DNA from: Bacteroidota bacterium
GTDB taxonomy: Bacteria; Bacteroidota; Bacteroidia; Bacteroidales; Prolixibacteraceae
Length of the DNA: 8,789 nt
Direction: 5' to 3'
NCBI GenBank assembly: GCA_030632865.1
Contig: DAOVTY010000123.1
Location: forward strand, 1-8,789
Part shown: positions 1-6,531 of the stretch, one piece after another
How the letters are laid out: each line of letters begins with the position of its first letter
Numbering within the stretch: position 1 is the stretch's first letter
Position numbers and translations under genes: made by a program
Notes under the pieces: generated by a model
Database searches by the model: none
Seen by the model: the letters and a program-made list of their open reading frames with translations, nothing else
Told to the model about the DNA's origin: nothing

Positions 1-401
1 ACCATATCGAATCCTTCCATTTCTAAACCATAGAAAGTATCTTCTAGTTTATCCATGTTTTCCTCAGTCATTTGTTCAACATTTGTTGTTGCTTTCGGGC
101 TGTTTCCGCCTGCACCATTAATAAGAATGTCTATGTCTCCAAATTTTTCGTTTATTTCAGCTTTTGCAATTTCCAGAGATGCTTTATCTAAAACATTTGC
201 TTCAATTCCAATAACCTGTGCACCATATTCTGCTGCAATTTCTGCTGCTACTTTATCAGCTACTTTTTTGTTAATATCGGCAATGGCAATTTTAGTTCCT
301 ACTGATGCCATGGCTTGTACCATGGTGCTTCCCAATACGCCAGCTCCTCCTGTTATAACACAAACTTTTCCTTTTAGGTCGTTAAATGATGTTGGTTTCA
401 T
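1..401 (-). CDS. SDR-family NAD(P)-dependent oxidoreductase, N-terminal 133 residues (fructuronate reductase-like), cut by window edge
   Basis: This is the N-terminal part of a short-chain dehydrogenase/reductase; the frame is open to the left edge, so the catalytic Ser-Tyr-Lys part is not visible. It starts at ATG 401-399 (MKPTSFNDLKGKVCVITGG). The Rossmann dinucleotide motif TGGAGVLG is at residues 17-24, an acidic ADIN segment ends the second strand, and an NGAG motif follows strand 4. The NGAG is part of NGAGGNSPKATTN, a stretch I associate with the SDR-type mannonate oxidoreductase/fructuronate reductase of Bacteroidota hexuronate clusters. If that is right, it interconverts D-fructuronate and D-mannonate in the cytoplasm. 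The gene begins 8 bases after the LacI-family regulator stop, so the two are very probably co-transcribed. A KduD-like or other polyol/sugar-acid SDR cannot be excluded. The SDR family is certain, the exact substrate moderate. Confidence 0.85.
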   Translation of the reverse strand, partial: MKPTSFNDLKGKVCVITGGAGVLGSTMVQAMASVGTKIAIADINKKVADKVAAEIAAEYGAQVIGIEANVLDKASLEIAKAEINEKFGDIDILINGAGGNSPKATTNVEQMTEENMDKLEDTFYGLEMEGFDM

Positions 402-409
402 ATTTTATA

Positions 410-1474
410 TTATTTAAATTCTTTGTAATATCCTACATTTTCTTTTGTAACTATATCTATTGATGTGTACCTTTCGGTAGCTATTATTCCTTTTTGAACA
501 ACGTACCTGAATAATTTATTTATAGCGTTGTACCCTTGCTCTTCCGGGCGCTGACAAATTAAGAATTGAACGATATCCTTATTTAAAAATTCAACATTCT
601 CTTTTAAAAGGTCGTGCCCAATTACCTGAATTCCTTTTAATGCGTATTTCTCTATTAAACGACCAACATTAAAAACTTTAGAGTTTGTGACAAAAATTCC
701 CTTAATGTTTTTCTCTTCAATTTTATTCTTAATCGTTGTCATCCAACCTTCATTTTTGGTTTCCGTAATTTCTGTCGTAAAAAGTTGGTGTTTATCAACC
801 TTATTATTAATGTACCAATTGTAAAACCCTTTTTCGCGCAGTACAAGATGGTTTTGGTTATCCATCTCTTTAGCAAAATGAATTATGAGAATATTCCCTT
901 CCGGAAGAATTAAGTCTAGTAATTTACCTGACACTAATCCACTTTGATACGAATCTTGACCAATATAACTAAGTTGTCCTTCGTTTTTAATCTCAGAATC
1001 TATAAATACAAATGGGATGTTATTCGACTTTAATTGATTGATAAATTTAATAGATTCTTTCTTGAAAAAAGGTGCTAACACTATTCCATCGGGTTTGAGT
1101 TCGAGAATCTTTTCTGCCTCGTCTATAAAACTCTGAGGATTAGTTTGGCTAAAAGTAAATGGCTGATTTTGAATGCCGTACTGTTTTAACTCTGCAATTC
1201 GTCTTTTAATACCTATGTATGGCTTGTTCCAATAGCCATCAATCGAAGGAGGTTGAGGAAGCAAGGTTGCAAATACAGCAGCTTTTTTTGATGCTAGTGT
1301 GCTAGCTAAAATATTTGGTTGGTAACTTAGTTCCTTGATAATATCACGGATTTTTTTTCTTGTAGATTCAGCTACTTCACTACGGTTATGAATAACACGA
1401 TCTACAGTGCCAATAGAAACATTGGCTTTCTCTGCAATATCTTTAATCGTTATTTGTTTATCTGATTTGATAAT
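410..1474 (-). CDS. LacI-family transcriptional regulator with non-canonical or lost start codon
   Basis: This is a sugar-responsive DNA-binding regulator. The reading frame is open from a TAG at 1492-1490 to the TAA at 412-410. The helix-turn-helix reads ITIKDIAEKANVSIGTVDRV, followed by IHNRSEVAESTRKKIRDI and a hinge ILASTLASKK. The periplasmic-binding-protein-like effector domain then runs to the C-terminus (for example PDGIVLAPFF, YIGQDSYQSG, VIGHDLL). No ATG, GTG or TTG lies between the upstream stop and the HTH. The first conventional in-frame start is TTG at 1264, which would remove the whole DNA-binding domain. The 5' end given here assumes ATT at 1474 (354 residues, normal for the family); ATA at 1483 is the alternative. 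It precedes the SDR gene by 8 bases and has an operator-like palindrome upstream, so autoregulation and control of hexuronate genes are likely. Family certain, start uncertain, and a start-loss pseudogene is possible. Confidence 0.8.
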   Translation of the reverse strand: MIKSDKQITIKDIAEKANVSIGTVDRVIHNRSEVAESTRKKIRDIIKELSYQPNILASTLASKKAAVFATLLPQPPSIDGYWNKPYIGIKRRIAELKQYGIQNQPFTFSQTNPQSFIDEAEKILELKPDGIVLAPFFKKESIKFINQLKSNNIPFVFIDSEIKNEGQLSYIGQDSYQSGLVSGKLLDLILPEGNILIIHFAKEMDNQNHLVLREKGFYNWYINNKVDKHQLFTTEITETKNEGWMTTIKNKIEEKNIKGIFVTNSKVFNVGRLIEKYALKGIQVIGHDLLKENVEFLNKDIVQFLICQRPEEQGYNAINKLFRYVVQKGIIATERYTSIDIVTKENVGYYKEFK

Positions 1475-1514
1475 TTTCTGTATATAAGCCTATTAGTAAT
1501 TTACCGCAAAATAA

Positions 1515-1551
1515 GAAATACAAATATATAGAAATTTTTCATTTGCCGTGT
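1515..1551 (-). promoter_or_regulatory. Predicted Bacteroidota-type promoter of the lacI-SDR operon
   Basis: Read on the minus strand, 1528-1521 is TATATTTG, an exact match to the Bacteroidota -7 consensus TAnnTTTG. Transcription would start near 1514, giving a leader of roughly 30-40 bases before the LacI reading frame. I see no clean TTTG -33 box; the expected place (about 1547-1551) falls inside the operator-like palindrome. The call rests on one box and on position. Confidence 0.45.
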
Positions 1552-1566
1552 TCGTACACGGTAAAT
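1541..1566. promoter_or_regulatory. LacI-family operator-like palindrome
   Basis: The left half ATTTGCCGTGTTC and the right half GTACACGGTAAAT are reverse complements at 11 of 13 positions, with symmetry centred on C|G at 1553/1554. The even-length dyad with a central CG is typical of LacI-family operators. It lies about 60 bases upstream of the LacI-family frame and covers the place where the -33 box should be, so binding there would block transcription of the regulator and the SDR gene. I found no second copy in the window, including ahead of the transporter operon. Confidence 0.65.
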
Positions 1567-1568
1567 AA

Positions 1569-1588
1569 GTTACAAAATGTTTTGTAAC
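1569..1588. repeat. Perfect inverted repeat GTTACAAAA-tg-TTTTGTAAC
   Basis: Two 9-base arms are exact reverse complements around a 2-base centre. It sits 2 bases beyond the LacI-type palindrome and 29 bases past the stop of the E2-like gene. The tiny centre and the absence of a clear T run on the minus strand make a terminator less likely than a protein-binding site, but a weak AT-rich terminator for the gene ending at 1618 remains possible. Confidence 0.45.
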
Positions 1589-1617
1589 ATAATAATAAAT
1601 AAATATAGGTGAAAAAC

Positions 1618-2499
1618 CTATTTAGGTGGCGTTTCTAATATTTCCGGATTTTTAATTAAATGTTTAATTAACCGAAACATTCTGCCTCCATGTGATCCAT
1701 CAACTACGCGGTGGTCGAGAGTGGCTGAGATAGCCATGATTCTACGTATTTCTATCTTATCGTTTATAATTACAGGTTTTTTAATAATACTGCCTAAAAC
1801 CATTACAAACGAAATATTTGAAGAGGGTAGCAACGATGCATAACCCGTGTCTAAGCCCACACTACCAATATTGGAAACTACGTATGAACCAAAACTGTTT
1901 GCATCTAATCCAAGTCCTGGTAATGCTATTCCCCAATGAATTGTAACTACTCGGTATAATTTGAAAAACCAGTTGCGAAAGGGCCAAGGAATTGATGACA
2001 GGAAAGTTTTTGACTGCATCGTATCATTTTCATTGCCTTTTCTAGATTGGGCAATTTGTTGGCCTATTTTGTTAGACATTTCTGCAATTGTTAGTTTATC
2101 GGCATTTTCTACTTTAACAGATCCCATTTGTCCGCCGGGAAGTAAAACACTAACAGTTGCATCTACTTGTTTGCGTTGTTTAATTTTACCCCTTTTTACA
2201 TAAGTATTTAATTCAGGAACTTGTTGTCTAATTGCGCGACCTAAAATTAAAGTAAGAATATAAGTGATAGTTGTTTTTGTACCCTCTTTGCGTTTCTTTG
2301 TAATAAATTTTTCAAGATCAGTAACATCTAAATCAACAGTTCCGTAAATTCTAGAGTCTGTTGGTTTACTGTAAATTGTTGATGCAACTTTTCTCCAGTT
2401 GGTATTTAAATTTTCAGGTAAATCCATAAGAGTAATTTTCTTAAATAATTTAATTGTTCTTCGAATTGTAAAAAATATATTCTTGAATATGGTCAACAA
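1618..2499 (-). CDS. Stand-alone 2-oxoacid dehydrogenase E2-type acyltransferase (catalytic domain only)
   Basis: The protein matches the CoA-dependent acyltransferase domain of dihydrolipoamide acyltransferases (chloramphenicol acetyltransferase-like fold). Visible marks are the C-terminal DHRVVDG active-site motif at residues 262-268, with catalytic His 263, and the YVVSNIGSVGLDTGYASLLP segment at about 206-225, corresponding to the conserved E2 'S-N-x-G' region. At 293 residues it holds only this domain: no lipoyl domain and no E1/E3-binding domain, and no E1 or E3 gene lies nearby. It is therefore unlikely to be the core of a normal dehydrogenase complex, and its acyl substrate is unknown. 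The start shown is TTG at 2499, giving a basic, hydrophobic N-terminus (IFFTIRRTIKLFKK). ATG at 2427, giving MDLPENLNTNWRKVAS and 269 residues, is an equally valid start. It lies between the LacI gene and the divergent transporter operon, with no clear functional link to either. Confidence 0.8.
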   Translation of the reverse strand: MLTIFKNIFFTIRRTIKLFKKITLMDLPENLNTNWRKVASTIYSKPTDSRIYGTVDLDVTDLEKFITKKRKEGTKTTITYILTLILGRAIRQQVPELNTYVKRGKIKQRKQVDATVSVLLPGGQMGSVKVENADKLTIAEMSNKIGQQIAQSRKGNENDTMQSKTFLSSIPWPFRNWFFKLYRVVTIHWGIALPGLGLDANSFGSYVVSNIGSVGLDTGYASLLPSSNISFVMVLGSIIKKPVIINDKIEIRRIMAISATLDHRVVDGSHGGRMFRLIKHLIKNPEILETPPK

Positions 2500-2570
2500 A
2501 AATAGTTTTTTAAAATAAACTACGATATAAAAAGCAAATTTGGTGTAAAAAGTATTTTTTAATTGAATTA

Positions 2571-2578
2571 TAATTTTG
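2571..2578 (+). promoter_or_regulatory. Predicted -7 box of the transporter operon
   Basis: TAATTTTG matches TAnnTTTG exactly and lies 38 bases before the ATG of the MFS gene, so transcription would begin around 2585. A TTTG occurs at 2539-2542, but its 28-base spacing is longer than the usual 19-21, so no good -33 box is assigned. No LacI-type palindrome like the one at 1541 is seen between 2500 and 2616. Confidence 0.4.
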
Positions 2579-2616
2579 TTTCATTATATTTAACAGCCTA
2601 AAACTAAACCTGATCA

Positions 2617-3906
2617 ATGACAAATCAAGCTAAGTCGATTTCAAAAAAAACTAATTTTAGATGGGTAATTGTTGCCCTTTTGTTTTATTCTACCACCATT
2701 GTTTATTTCGATAGGGTTATTCTCGGAATTCTGGCACCTTTTCTTTCAGCTGATATTGGATGGAGCGAACAAGAATATGGATATGTGGTATTTGCGTTTC
2801 AATTAACTTATGCAATTGGCCCTTTATTTATTGGATATGTTATCGATCGGCTTGGTACTCGCTGGGGTTTATCGCTTGCTGTTGTAATTTGGGCTTTTGC
2901 CAGTTTGTCGCATGCGGCAGCCCGTAGTTGGATAGGTTTTGCCATTGCACGTCTTACTCTGGGAATAGGACAATCCGCCAATTTTCCGGCAAGTATTAAA
3001 ACGGTGGCAGAATGGTTTCCTCCCAAAGAGAGAGCTTATGCAGTTGGTTTATTTAATGGTGGTTCAAATATCGGACAAGTGTTGGCAGCATTACTTATTC
3101 CGGTTGTTATTTATTTTTTTGTGTCGTGGCAATATATTTTTGTGTTGTCGTTGGTTTTAAGTGGCACCTGGCTTGTATTATGGCTAATTTTTTTTAGATC
3201 ACCCAACGAAAGTCGTTTTGTAAATTCTTCAGAACTTCATTATATTCAAAATGACTCAGAGGAACTTGATAAGGTTAGTATTCCTTGGAAAAATCTTGTT
3301 AGATATAAGCAGACCTGGGTTGTTGCGTTGGGTAAAATGTTTACCGACCCGGTATGGTATTTTTATCTTTTTTGGGGAGCAAAATTCCTTAATGCGCGGT
3401 TTGATGTTGAATTAAGTGGGCTTGCACTTCCTCTTGTGGTTATTTATGTTGTTGCCTGGGGAGGTGGAATTACTGGCGGTGCAATTTCTTCTTTTCTTAT
3501 AAAAAAGGGAAAATCGGTCAATTTTTCACGTAAAGTTACAATGCTAGGAACAGCACTTTTGGTTCTTCCGGTTATGCTGGTGCCTTTTAGTAATTCGTTA
3601 CCAGTTTGTGTGGGATTGATTGCGCTTGCTGCCGCTGCACATAATTCGTGGTCGGCTAATATTTTTACTGTAGCTTCCGATTTATTTCCTAAAAAAATAG
3701 TAGGTTCCGTTATCGGTTTTTCAACAACTGTTAGTTCTATTGCTGGTATGGGAACCGCTTTGTTAATAGGTTTTGCATTGAATGAGGCTGGAACAGATGG
3801 ATACGTTTTTCCTTTTGTTATTGCAGCATTTGGTTATTTGGTTGGATTGTTGGTTATCCATATAATTTCACCAAAATTGAACCCTGTTTCATTGGATGAG
3901 AAATAA
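2617..3906 (+). CDS. MFS transporter, anion:cation symporter (hexuronate/ExuT-like) family
   Basis: This 429-residue inner-membrane protein has about 12 hydrophobic segments. The first loop after TM2 carries the MFS motif GYVIDRLGTRWG (residues 73-84). The stretch NFPASIKTVAEWFPPKERA (122-140) is characteristic of the ACS group that includes hexuronate (ExuT), glucarate and related organic-anion importers. An early YFDR (30-33) also fits that group. Expected role: proton-coupled uptake of a sugar acid across the inner membrane. The start at ATG 2617 follows a predicted -7 box by 38 bases. It is the first gene of a four-gene operon; the UroD-like gene begins 13 bases after its stop. The nearby SDR of mannonate-oxidoreductase type supports a uronate-like cargo, but the actual substrate is inferred, not seen. 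Confidence 0.9.
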   Translation: MTNQAKSISKKTNFRWVIVALLFYSTTIVYFDRVILGILAPFLSADIGWSEQEYGYVVFAFQLTYAIGPLFIGYVIDRLGTRWGLSLAVVIWAFASLSHAAARSWIGFAIARLTLGIGQSANFPASIKTVAEWFPPKERAYAVGLFNGGSNIGQVLAALLIPVVIYFFVSWQYIFVLSLVLSGTWLVLWLIFFRSPNESRFVNSSELHYIQNDSEELDKVSIPWKNLVRYKQTWVVALGKMFTDPVWYFYLFWGAKFLNARFDVELSGLALPLVVIYVVAWGGGITGGAISSFLIKKGKSVNFSRKVTMLGTALLVLPVMLVPFSNSLPVCVGLIALAAAAHNSWSANIFTVASDLFPKKIVGSVIGFSTTVSSIAGMGTALLIGFALNEAGTDGYVFPFVIAAFGYLVGLLVIHIISPKLNPVSLDEK

Positions 3907-3919
3907 AATAAAAAAACTT

Positions 3920-5074
3920 ATGAGTTCGAGAGAAAGAATATTTAAAGCTTTAAATCACGAAGAACCAGATCGGATTCCTTATGATTTGGCGGGTATTACT
4001 TGGACAGGGATAACAAACACAGCTTATCAGAATCTGCGAAAATATTTGGGATTGGAAGAAACAGAGCCGGTGTGGTCTGATGTAATTCAACAAATTGTTA
4101 CTCCGGGCGATGATATTTTAAATAAGTTGAATGTTGATACAAGAGGAGTTTTCCCATTAACAAGTCATAATTGGGATATATATTCAAAGTTAAAAGATTG
4201 TGGCGAATATTTTGAATATTTAGATGAATGGGGATTTACACACCATTTCCCTAAAAATGGATATTGGTTTTCTTTGGTTAAAAGCCCAATGGAAAATATT
4301 GATTTTGAAAAGGAAAATATTATTGAAAAATACAATTGGCCTGATCCAAGAGATAAACTTCGGTTTGTAGGGCTTCGTCAAAAAGCGATTGAATACCGAA
4401 ATCAAGATAAAATTGTGATGACAAAAGGATTTTGTGCCGGGCTTTTTGAAATGCATCAACGTGTGCGTGGTATGGAAAATGCAATGCTCGACCCTTTTTT
4501 AATGCCTTTGAATTCTGATAAATTAGTTGGAAAACTTGCCGATCTTAAAATAGAATTTTGGGATGCTCTGCTTGATGAAATTGGCGATGTTATCGATATT
4601 GTTGGCGAAGGTGATGATTATGGAACCCAACAATCACAGTTAATTAGTCCCGATCAGTTTCACGAATATTACAAACCTCATTTTGAGAGAGTACTCAATT
4701 TTATAAAGAAGAAAGCCCCAAATGTTAAACTGATATTTCATTCATGTGGAAATGTACGGCCAATAATTCCCGATTTAATTGAAATGGGAGTTGATATACT
4801 AAATCCTGTTCATGTTACTGCAGCAGGAATGGAACCTGTTCAGCTTAAAAAAGATTTTGGCGACTCTATTACTTTTTGGGGTGGTGGTGTAGATACTCAA
4901 CATGTTTTGCCAACAGGAACAGTTCAACAGGTAAAAGACGATGTGAAAAAAAATATCGATGCTCTAGCTCCGGGTGGAGGTTTTGTTTTTAATACTGTAC
5001 ATAATATTCAGGCTGAGGTACCACCCGAAAATATTATGGCAATGTGGGAAATATTAATGGAATATAAATATTGA
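3920..5074 (+). CDS. UroD-superfamily protein (MtaA/CmuA-like fold), not HemE
   Basis: This is a 384-residue cytoplasmic protein of the uroporphyrinogen decarboxylase/methylcobamide methyltransferase superfamily. The N-terminus SSRERIFKALNHEEPDRIP is the usual opening of the non-HemE branch. GEGDDYGTQQSQLISPDQF (about 229-247) and FHSCGN (273-278) follow. The His-x-Cys pair H274/C276 matches the first zinc ligands of MtaA-type methyltransferases. Where those enzymes have a later Cys, this one has NTVHNIQAEVPPENI, so His 361 may take that role; that is inference. The HemE arginine-rich RQAGRY signature is absent, so haem synthesis is unlikely. ATG 3920 is preferred because it gives the family N-terminus; ATG 3896 overlaps the MFS gene and adds eight basic residues. 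It sits between a sugar-acid transporter and exported sugar-active proteins. Methyl transfer or demethylation of a methylated sugar is a guess; no corrinoid protein is encoded here. Confidence 0.85.
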   Translation: MSSRERIFKALNHEEPDRIPYDLAGITWTGITNTAYQNLRKYLGLEETEPVWSDVIQQIVTPGDDILNKLNVDTRGVFPLTSHNWDIYSKLKDCGEYFEYLDEWGFTHHFPKNGYWFSLVKSPMENIDFEKENIIEKYNWPDPRDKLRFVGLRQKAIEYRNQDKIVMTKGFCAGLFEMHQRVRGMENAMLDPFLMPLNSDKLVGKLADLKIEFWDALLDEIGDVIDIVGEGDDYGTQQSQLISPDQFHEYYKPHFERVLNFIKKKAPNVKLIFHSCGNVRPIIPDLIEMGVDILNPVHVTAAGMEPVQLKKDFGDSITFWGGGVDTQHVLPTGTVQQVKDDVKKNIDALAPGGGFVFNTVHNIQAEVPPENIMAMWEILMEYKY

Positions 5075-5110
5075 TATCATTATTAAAAAAAATCAACTTA
5101 AACTGATAAT

Positions 5111-6511
5111 ATGAAACGTAGAAAATTTATTAAAGCAAGTGCTGTAAGTGCAGCCGCAATAAGTGTTCCTCTTATTCTTCGTGCCAATATCAAGGGAGCA
5201 AACGATAGAGTTAGGATAGGTGTAATTGGTATTCATGGAATGGGGCAAAATCACATTAAAAATTATTCAGCATTAGAAAATGTTGAAGTTGCTGCTATTT
5301 GCGATGTTGACGAAAATCTTTTCTCGGGGGTTGTAAAATCGCATTTTACAGACAAAGGATTGTCGAAACCCAATTTATACAGCGACATGCGCAAGATGTA
5401 TGAAAATAAAGATATTGACGCTGTTTCGGTAGTAACACCAAATCATTGGCATGCATTAGCAGCCGTGTGGGCAATGCAGTCTGGGAAACATGTATCTGTT
5501 GAAAAACCATGCAGCTACAATATTTACGAAGGTCAGAAACTATTGGAGGCATCAAAAAAATATAACGTAATTGTTCAGGATGGTGCAGAACAGAGGAATA
5601 ATCCAGGGGCGCAATCGGCAGCAGAGTTTTTACACTCCGGCGAGTTGGGAGAAGTTTATCTGGCAAAAGGAATTTGCTATAAATGGCGCGATACTATTGG
5701 ACGATATCCGGATGGACCGCTTCCAGATGGCACAACACATCCGAAAGGAGCATTTACAAAAAAGTATCTTTCTAAAGTAGATTATGATCTTTGGCAAGGG
5801 CCAGCACCAAAACGACCATTTAATCCAAATCGCTTTCACTATAATTGGCATTGGAATTTCGATTATGGAAATGGTGATATGGGAAATCAGGGCGTTCACG
5901 AGTTAGACATTGCGCGTTGGGGATTGGGAGTTAAGCTGCCTACCCGTATTACTGCAATGGGTGGGCATATGATGTTCGACGATGATCAGAATACACCAAA
6001 TACTTTAATGGCAATGTTTGAGTTTCCGAGTGAGGCTGGGAAAGGTGATAAGAAAAAGATTTTGCAGTTTGAGGTGCGTCATTGGATTAGTAATCGTGAG
6101 GTGTGGATGGGAGAATCCAAATCTGACAATTCTGGATATATGATAAGTAACTCTAATACAGTTGGTAATCTGTTTTATGGATCGAAAGGTTACATGGCAA
6201 AAGATGTGGATAAGTGGCAAACATACATGGGGAAAGATCGTGAATTAGGAACGTCGGGAGGAGGACTTGCAGATAATTACAAAAATTTTATCGACACTAT
6301 CAGAGCCAACGATCCATCGATGTTAAATGCTAAAATTGAAGAAGGTGTATACTCAACTATAGTAATGCATTTGGGTAATATTGCTTACCAACTGGGACGC
6401 ACATTAGAATTCGATCCAGAGATTATGAGATTTAAAAATGATGACGAAGCAAATGCTTTAATTTCAAGACAGGAGTATCGCAAGCCATTTGTTTTTCCAG
6501 AAAATATTTAA
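5111..6511 (+). CDS. Tat-exported Gfo/Idh/MocA-family oxidoreductase
   Basis: This 466-residue protein begins with a twin-arginine signal (KRRKFIKASAVSAAAISVP, with RRKFIK at 3-8) and a hydrophobic stretch ending near residue 23, so it should be exported folded, carrying its cofactor. The Rossmann domain follows: VRIGVIGIHGMG at 34-45, with an acidic AICDVDE at 62-68, points to NAD(P). EKP at 131-133 holds the conserved lysine of the family. The C-terminal domain contains WHWNFDYGNGDMGNQGVHELD (246-266), typical of a Tat-exported subgroup common in Bacteroidota and Planctomycetes, with His 263 a likely active-site residue. Such proteins act on sugars or glycosides using bound NAD, either as redox enzymes or by oxidation-elimination chemistry. 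The motif set differs from classical GH109. The gene is 36 bases after the UroD-like gene and 20 before the DUF6807 lipoprotein. Family and export are well supported; the reaction is unknown. Confidence 0.9.
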   Translation: MKRRKFIKASAVSAAAISVPLILRANIKGANDRVRIGVIGIHGMGQNHIKNYSALENVEVAAICDVDENLFSGVVKSHFTDKGLSKPNLYSDMRKMYENKDIDAVSVVTPNHWHALAAVWAMQSGKHVSVEKPCSYNIYEGQKLLEASKKYNVIVQDGAEQRNNPGAQSAAEFLHSGELGEVYLAKGICYKWRDTIGRYPDGPLPDGTTHPKGAFTKKYLSKVDYDLWQGPAPKRPFNPNRFHYNWHWNFDYGNGDMGNQGVHELDIARWGLGVKLPTRITAMGGHMMFDDDQNTPNTLMAMFEFPSEAGKGDKKKILQFEVRHWISNREVWMGESKSDNSGYMISNSNTVGNLFYGSKGYMAKDVDKWQTYMGKDRELGTSGGGLADNYKNFIDTIRANDPSMLNAKIEEGVYSTIVMHLGNIAYQLGRTLEFDPEIMRFKNDDEANALISRQEYRKPFVFPENI

Positions 6512-6531
6512 AATTAAATTAAATAAGAATT

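Noticed and set aside
55..417. Plus-strand open frame of 120 codons opposite the SDR gene
   Set aside because: It is antisense to a clear Rossmann-fold SDR; its translation shows no family motif and is a composition shadow.
1500..1542. Short minus-strand frame starting at ATG 1542 that might supply the LacI start by a frameshift
   Set aside because: It is in a different frame and ends at TAA within 14 codons, well before the HTH; no single-base shift gives a family-like N-terminus.
1606..1620. Small hairpin TAGGT-gaaaa-ACCTA over the stop of the E2-like gene
   Set aside because: A five-pair stem with no following T run is too weak to call a terminator.
3896..3919. Upstream ATG of the UroD-like gene, overlapping the MFS stop
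   Set aside because: The added residues (RNKIKKL) are not part of the family pattern, while ATG 3920 gives the standard SSRERIFKALNHEEPDR start.
3920..5074. Calling this gene hemE
   Set aside because: The RQAGRY substrate-binding signature of true uroporphyrinogen decarboxylase is absent and the context is not haem synthesis.
5111..6511. Calling this gene a GH109 alpha-N-acetylgalactosaminidase
   Set aside because: It shares the Tat signal and fold, but the C-terminal motifs (DYGNGDMGNQGVHELD) match a different Gfo/Idh/MocA subgroup as far as I can tell.
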